Assembly: GCA_036971475.1 (NCBI GenBank) | Contig: JBAIZL010000001.1 | Span: forward strand, 107,175,850-107,239,849 | DNA from: Prosapia bicincta | Taxonomy: Eukaryota; Arthropoda; Insecta; Hemiptera; Cercopidae | Direction: 5' to 3' | Length of the DNA: 64,000 bases | Shown: positions 59,522 through 64,000 of the stretch, piece after piece | Layout: each line of letters opens with the position of its first letter | Numbering within the stretch: the first letter of the stretch is position 1 | Notes under the pieces: generated by a model | Databases searched by the model: none | What the model was told of the DNA's origin: nothing | What the model saw: only the letters and a program-made list of their open reading frames with translations | Made by a program: the position numbers and the translations under genes

Positions 59522-60705
59522 TTTACTACTTTTGTAAGTAGATAGTAGTATGTATTAGAATCGTATCTTTTGTTACTTGTTTTTAAGTTAAAACTCTTGT
59601 TCTTTCTCATTGCTTATCCAACATTACATTCAGGCGATAATATAATTTAATTTTAGTCTCAGGTGCTTAAAACTACAAGTTTACCTTTCGTGAATAATAA
59701 TTAGATTGCCTGTCATTTAAAAAGAACAGTGAAAATAAAAACAGTTTAACAAAACACAATCGGATATAATACAGTACCATAAAACCACTAAAAAAACTCA
59801 TACAATTTTGCAGTTGATATTTTCCTCAACTCAATATTGAAAATGGATAAAGTACTAAATTCCTCTTTCCAGGAAGGTAAACAAAGGTGACATAATGAGA
59901 GAATATAACTTGAATGTAAAATATATATCCTTTCTTTATAATCTTTAATCTCTTTTAAGTTCCATCCAATAAAGAACCACTGTCAATAATTTATTTTCAT
60001 GTTATCTTTTCAAGATGTCATAAAAATATTATTTTATGTCTTTATTTAAATTTTTTAAAGAAAGGTATACCTCTTTACAGCTTCAGTTAAAAAACTTGTA
60101 TCAACAATCTTTTTAGATAATTAGCTTGATTGACCTTTAGTATACTACTATTAGTTTCTCTTGGCAAAAAATCACTACTTACTGATATTTTTAAGCAGAC
60201 ATGTTTCACACTATATCTCTGCATTGTTTAATGCTGTTAGTTACGGATGTGTTTTATTTGCTAGACAAATTACTAAATGTATAACTCCAAACTTTTGAAC
60301 ACACCCTATGTGCACACAGGTACACAACTATAGGTTAATGATCTGTGCTCCTTAATATTGGGTAATAGAGATAGAATGAATGATGAAAATATATCATAAT
60401 TTTAGTAGCCTAAAGACTACTTTAGCACTCATTTTTAAATCTCATAAAATATTTTTTTTCGCTTCAAATACGTAGAGAATGAGATCTGCTAGTACAATGA
60501 TGCTAGAAGTGTGACAGCCAATAGCTTACTCCTAGGAATAAAAACGTTTTACTGTTATTTAAAAGCACAATTTTTTCTCATAGGTGAATGGAACATCTCA
60601 AATGCCTATAGTACTATGTGACTGCCAGGAAGGCTAAGTGTTCATCGACCTGAATCATTCATACTCTGATAAAGCTACTCCATCTTTCTTTGCATGATTA
60701 AGAGT
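59522..60705. other. AT-rich DNA, no gene recognised
   Basis: No signature recognised. Confidence 0.4.
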
Positions 60706-60710
60706 ATTCC

Positions 60711-60855
60711 TATTCACAACGGTAAATATTAAAATAGTTCTCACCAAAAATCTTACTACATGCTAATTTATTAATACAAACAGACTAGTTTTGACAATGA
60801 TATAGCCTTCATCAAAGATTTTGAGCAAATTATCTTAATATTTACCCATTGTGGA
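60711..60855 (-). mobile_element. Small family D foldback with decayed hammerhead
   Basis: Inverted ends TATTCACAACGGTAAATATT and AATATTTACCCATTGTGGA. On the minus strand (about 60788-60828): core TTGATGA (one change), stem GGC...GTC, AAAA in place of GAAA, AC..GT, GTC. Same family as 35189-35897. Confidence 0.6.
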
Positions 60856-61955
60856 TTGTTCTTACTAGCTAAGCTCTAATTAACTTAGTAATCTCATTAT
60901 CGAAAGAGATGTTTGACATGCTATAACCATATCAATAGTAGCGGTCTCCACTTAGAACAACTGTGTCTAAATTAAAAACACTAAAAATTTCAGCCGTTAT
61001 CAACAATTACATAGACCTACAAACAAAATTATCACAAATAAAAATAGTAAAACCAATAAAAATCATTCTAGGCCCTAACAGTCTTATGAATCTAAAATAA
61101 AAATATTTGTACAAACAAAAAGGTTATGTAATTCTGAACATGCAGTGAGAAATCAAACTGTCTTACACTTATGTGTTTTATGTACTGAGTTAATATAAGG
61201 AATCTTAAAAAAGCTGATTATAGACTTCTATTGCACCTGAAGTTAGAATGGGCAGCAGTTCCACAGCAAATATATTAAGCATGGTTTGATACTGTACCCT
61301 ATGCTGATACAGTGGTTTCTAACAGTTGGTGTGAGGGCAATGCCATAGAGGTCTGTGAGATGTCACTGAAATTAAAATATTTTCATTTAAGATGTTTCCT
61401 GCGGCTGTATCTGAGCTAAACCGTACTCGTAGGCCTAACCAGCAGTGGCACATTAAAAAAATGTTTTTAATGGGGAGAACATTGTAGAATTTTGGTTGAC
61501 AGTATGTAAAGACTACAAAGCACTCAGAATAAGGCATTCTCAACTATGTGCTTCATGAAAAATAAATATAGGAATCGGCTTGGTACGCAGTATGATTTCA
61601 GAGTAAATGTGTCAAGTATGGAAACTAACTTTTCTGAAATCATTAACTCAAAGGACAGATTCAACTCATCTCACTGAAATTATTGTTGAGTTGTGAGTTA
61701 TTGCAATTACACTGTTTAATAATTTTGAACCAATAATATTATTACTACATTTTTATTCAATAGTTTTTCTCTGTTTATCGCAACAGACTTGTGATACTTG
61801 TTTTTACTTCATTAACTCCTTATTCAAAAAAAAAAAAAAAAAAAAAAAATATTCATATAAATAAGGTTAATGAATTTCATCTGGAGCTACAAACTTTAAC
61901 ATATTGACAGTCTAACGTTTTGTATCTTAAATAAAAATAAAACACTTCTTGAATG
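60856..61955. other. AT-rich DNA, no gene recognised
   Basis: No signature recognised apart from a poly-A run at about 61827-61849. Confidence 0.4.
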
Positions 61956-61957
61956 TA

Positions 61958-62410
61958 CGAGGGCTATTCAAAAAGTAAGGAACTTTTTTTAATTTAAAAA
62001 AATAAGTACAATAAAGAATTTTTATTATATACATCTGAAAGAGCAACTAAAATACTACTTTTCTACGTAGTCGCCAAACAAATTGAGACATTTATCGTAG
62101 CGGTGGACAAGCTTTGAAATTCTTTCATCATAGAAATCTGCCGCCTGCAATGTCAGCCACTCAGTGACGCACGCCTTGAGCTCCGCGTTGTCATCAAAGC
62201 GCTGTGTTGCTAGCCAGGTCTTTATTCTTGGAAGCAAGTGAAAATCACTTGGTGCAAGGTCAGGACTATAGGGAGGATGAGGAAAAACCTCCCATTTGAA
62301 TGACTCAAGTTCTTTGGTGCGGTTTGCTGTGTGAGGTCGGACAACATTTTTTAAAGTCAATTTCCCTCGGCGCTTGTTTTGAACTGCTCTCCTAAGGTTA
62401 GTTGTGTGAG
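61958..62410 (-). pseudogene. mariner transposase C-terminal fragment with 3' TIR
   Basis: TA at 61956-61957 is followed by the terminus CGAGGGCTATTCAAAAAGTA. Minus strand: NLRRAVQNKRRGKLTLKNVVRPHTA, then HPPYSPDLAPSDFHLLP, then LVHRYDKCLNLFGDYVEK-stop at about 62055. The YSPDLAPSDFH motif carries the third Asp of the mariner DD34D triad. The second Asp, normally in a HDNARPH context, reads KNVVRPH and is lost. The first two thirds of the gene and the 5' TIR are missing. Confidence 0.88.
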
Positions 62411-62439
62411 AATCCTGTTGTCACATGGTATAACTGTAC

Positions 62440-63225
62440 TGTTCCACTTTCGGTTTTACTGCACTATGGGTTAGTTTAAGTCTGACTTGAGGTTAATTTA
62501 GTCTAATAAGTTCAATAATTTATCATTTTAAAAATTTTATTGTACTTGTTTGTTTATTATATATTTTTATGTTTATAAATCTGTAGTTGTTCCAGATTGT
62601 CATTTAACGGCTTTTTGTACTATTTTTATTAGATTTATGTTTTATATTGTTGGGAATGTGTGGTTAGGTTTGAATTATAATTGTTTGGTTTGGTGTATGC
62701 TTTAAAGTATTCTTTACATCTTTCTTTTAATTTATTTTTTGTTTGGCCAATGTATAATTTATTACAGTCTCAACATCCAATTTTATAAAATTTTTTATTG
62801 TGTGAGACAATTTTTTCCAATTGGTTTGTTTTATTGATTACACTTCCTGTATTTTTATATTATACCTTAATATTATTTTTTGTTGTTCCTTTTGTATTGA
62901 ATCCTGTGTATGTGAACGTTGCCAATATTTTGTTTGTTGTTCTCATGTTGGGTGTTTTAATTTAGTTAATATTTTAAATTATAATTTATACATTGTTTTT
63001 TTACTGTACACATTTTTTGAGCTATTTGATATATTATTTGTTTTTCTTTTTTTTCTATTTGTTTATTATATCCAATGTTTCGGGGTCATGAGTTTTTATG
63101 GTTTGAGTTCAAAACAGGAAAATACAACAATATTTTTCTTAGACTATAATTAAATGATACTTAACTAAGTAACTATGTAAGGACTTACTTTCTGACATGT
63201 TTCAAGATGATTACAACAACCAACT
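62440..63225 (-). mobile_element. PLE fragment with GIY-YIG remnant, B-like end
   Basis: Minus strand around 62820-62680 reads YKIGC-stop-DCNKLYIGQTKNKLKERCKEYFKAY, a PLE-type GIY-YIG (the second part of the CxxC and YIG are kept). Upstream (63145-62830) is Lys/Asn-rich decayed linker. At the right, 63165-63205 on the minus strand resembles the PLE B leader (GAAAC..GTCAG.AAGTAAG), and just beyond it a plus-sense tail AAGATGATTACAACAACC ends the unit. Confidence 0.65.
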
Positions 63226-63229
63226 TTTT

Positions 63230-64000
63230 GTTAGTTTGTAACAATCCTAAGTTGTATTTAAAAAAAAAATTAAAATTACTATTTATTTTTAAGGTTTGAA
63301 TTTAAAACTATAATTTTTTGATCTTTTGAGTCGCAAACAACAATATATCATCCCTCTAGGACTTGATATTTACCTAAGTTAAATATCCCTGGCTACATTA
63401 ATTATATCATCATCAGCATTACTCAGGCAATTTTATGCCTGAGTCCTTTATTACATTTTGGATGCGTATTTTTAGAAAGAAGAAAGAATAAGGAAACATT
63501 TTTGATTTATTTTAGGAATTTAGAAATACTTAACTGATCATAAATCAAGAACAATTAATAGAATTAGCTGTTTAAAGAAGTCTTGCCTATTTGCTTATTG
63601 AGGCCAGTTTTTGTAATAGTTAATGAAATTTAGAGTTTTCTTAGGAAATAAATAAATTTTGTTGGTAGGCTAAGATTTTACTTGTCTTAAGGTTATAAGT
63701 AAATTTTTATCAATTAATTTTTTCTTACTACTGTACTAAATAAAAGAATTTACCAGAAATTTTTGTTGCTTAGAAGCTCTAAAAAGAAAGCACTGTAATT
63801 AATAGCTCTCAAAAGTCAACTCCCAAATATACCAAGTTAGATTCTTGTTTAAGTACATTAAAGTATGTGAATACAAGAAAAATAGTGTTGCTAAGTTAAA
63901 AATAATGGAGAAATGTATAAATTACATCAAGTTTTTTACCAATTCACCTAAAAATAACTTGGAGCAACTGTGGTATAATTTTGAATTATCAATAAATTAA
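63230..64000. other. AT-rich DNA, no gene recognised
   Basis: No signature recognised. A 20-bp stretch near 63870 (GTGAATACAAGAAAA) also occurs near 57775. Confidence 0.4.

Noticed and set aside
62821..63153. 110-codon plus-strand ORF
   Set aside because: Antisense to the decayed PLE; Phe/Leu/Cys-rich as expected for the complement of Lys/Asn coding.
1..64000. Bacterial or phage defence systems, operons, CRISPR arrays
   Set aside because: Composition, microsatellites and eukaryotic transposons show a eukaryotic chromosome; no prokaryotic gene organisation is present.

Overview
The window looks like non-coding, transposon-dominated DNA from an arthropod, most likely an insect. It is strongly AT-rich, has no operons or ribosome-binding sites, and carries mariner, Tigger/pogo, hAT, BEL/Pao, Ty3, LINE and many Penelope-like elements (PLEs), plus (AT)n, (CA)n and (GT)n microsatellites. 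I see no complete host gene. One short spliced-exon candidate on the minus strand near 21.6-22.0 kb is the only stretch that resembles host coding sequence.

Layout. 1-4 kb: AT-rich DNA with a TA-flanked foldback element (1652-2737). 4.1-14.4 kb: a small hammerhead-like foldback, then an inverted PLE composite whose (AT)n tail was split by a Ty3-type LTR retrotransposon with two 1188-bp LTRs (5670-14390). 14.4-21.5 kb: mostly unassigned AT-rich DNA, with a solo LTR of a related family (17779-19177), also in (AT)n. 21.5-30 kb: the candidate host exon, a decayed BEL/Pao pol (about 23.9-26.8 kb), a 578-bp hAT MITE with a perfect 8-bp target duplication, and a Tc1/mariner-type remnant with long terminal inverted repeats. 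30-35 kb: hAT remnants sharing ends with a MITE, a 266-bp PLE miniature with a 13-bp target duplication, and a PLE N-terminal fragment. 35-42 kb: a foldback carrying a hammerhead core, then two LINE remnants. 42-48.4 kb: PLE ends, a foldback transposon with tandemly repeated arms, a mariner-like transposase and another PLE insertion. 48.6-52.1 kb: a Tigger fragment interrupted by the most complete PLE (pseudo-LTR, RT, GIY-YIG, pseudo-LTR). 54.8-59.5 kb: a near-full-length Tigger pseudogene, PLE ends and a pogo-like element. 60-63.2 kb: a degraded hammerhead foldback, a mariner C-terminus and a PLE GIY-YIG fragment.

The most notable pattern is that at least six different repeat families share one RNA architecture: helix I, a seven-base core, helix II, GAAA, a tiny helix III and an NUH cleavage triplet. 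This is the hammerhead ribozyme layout, already known from PLE pseudo-LTRs. Several families depart from the canonical CUGANGA core in a graded way. PLE copies also end at a fixed point about 15-30 nt past the start codon, and one family sits in (AT)n microsatellites at every copy. All coding regions found are broken, so most elements here are dead or non-autonomous. Everything was read by eye; no alignments or searches were run.
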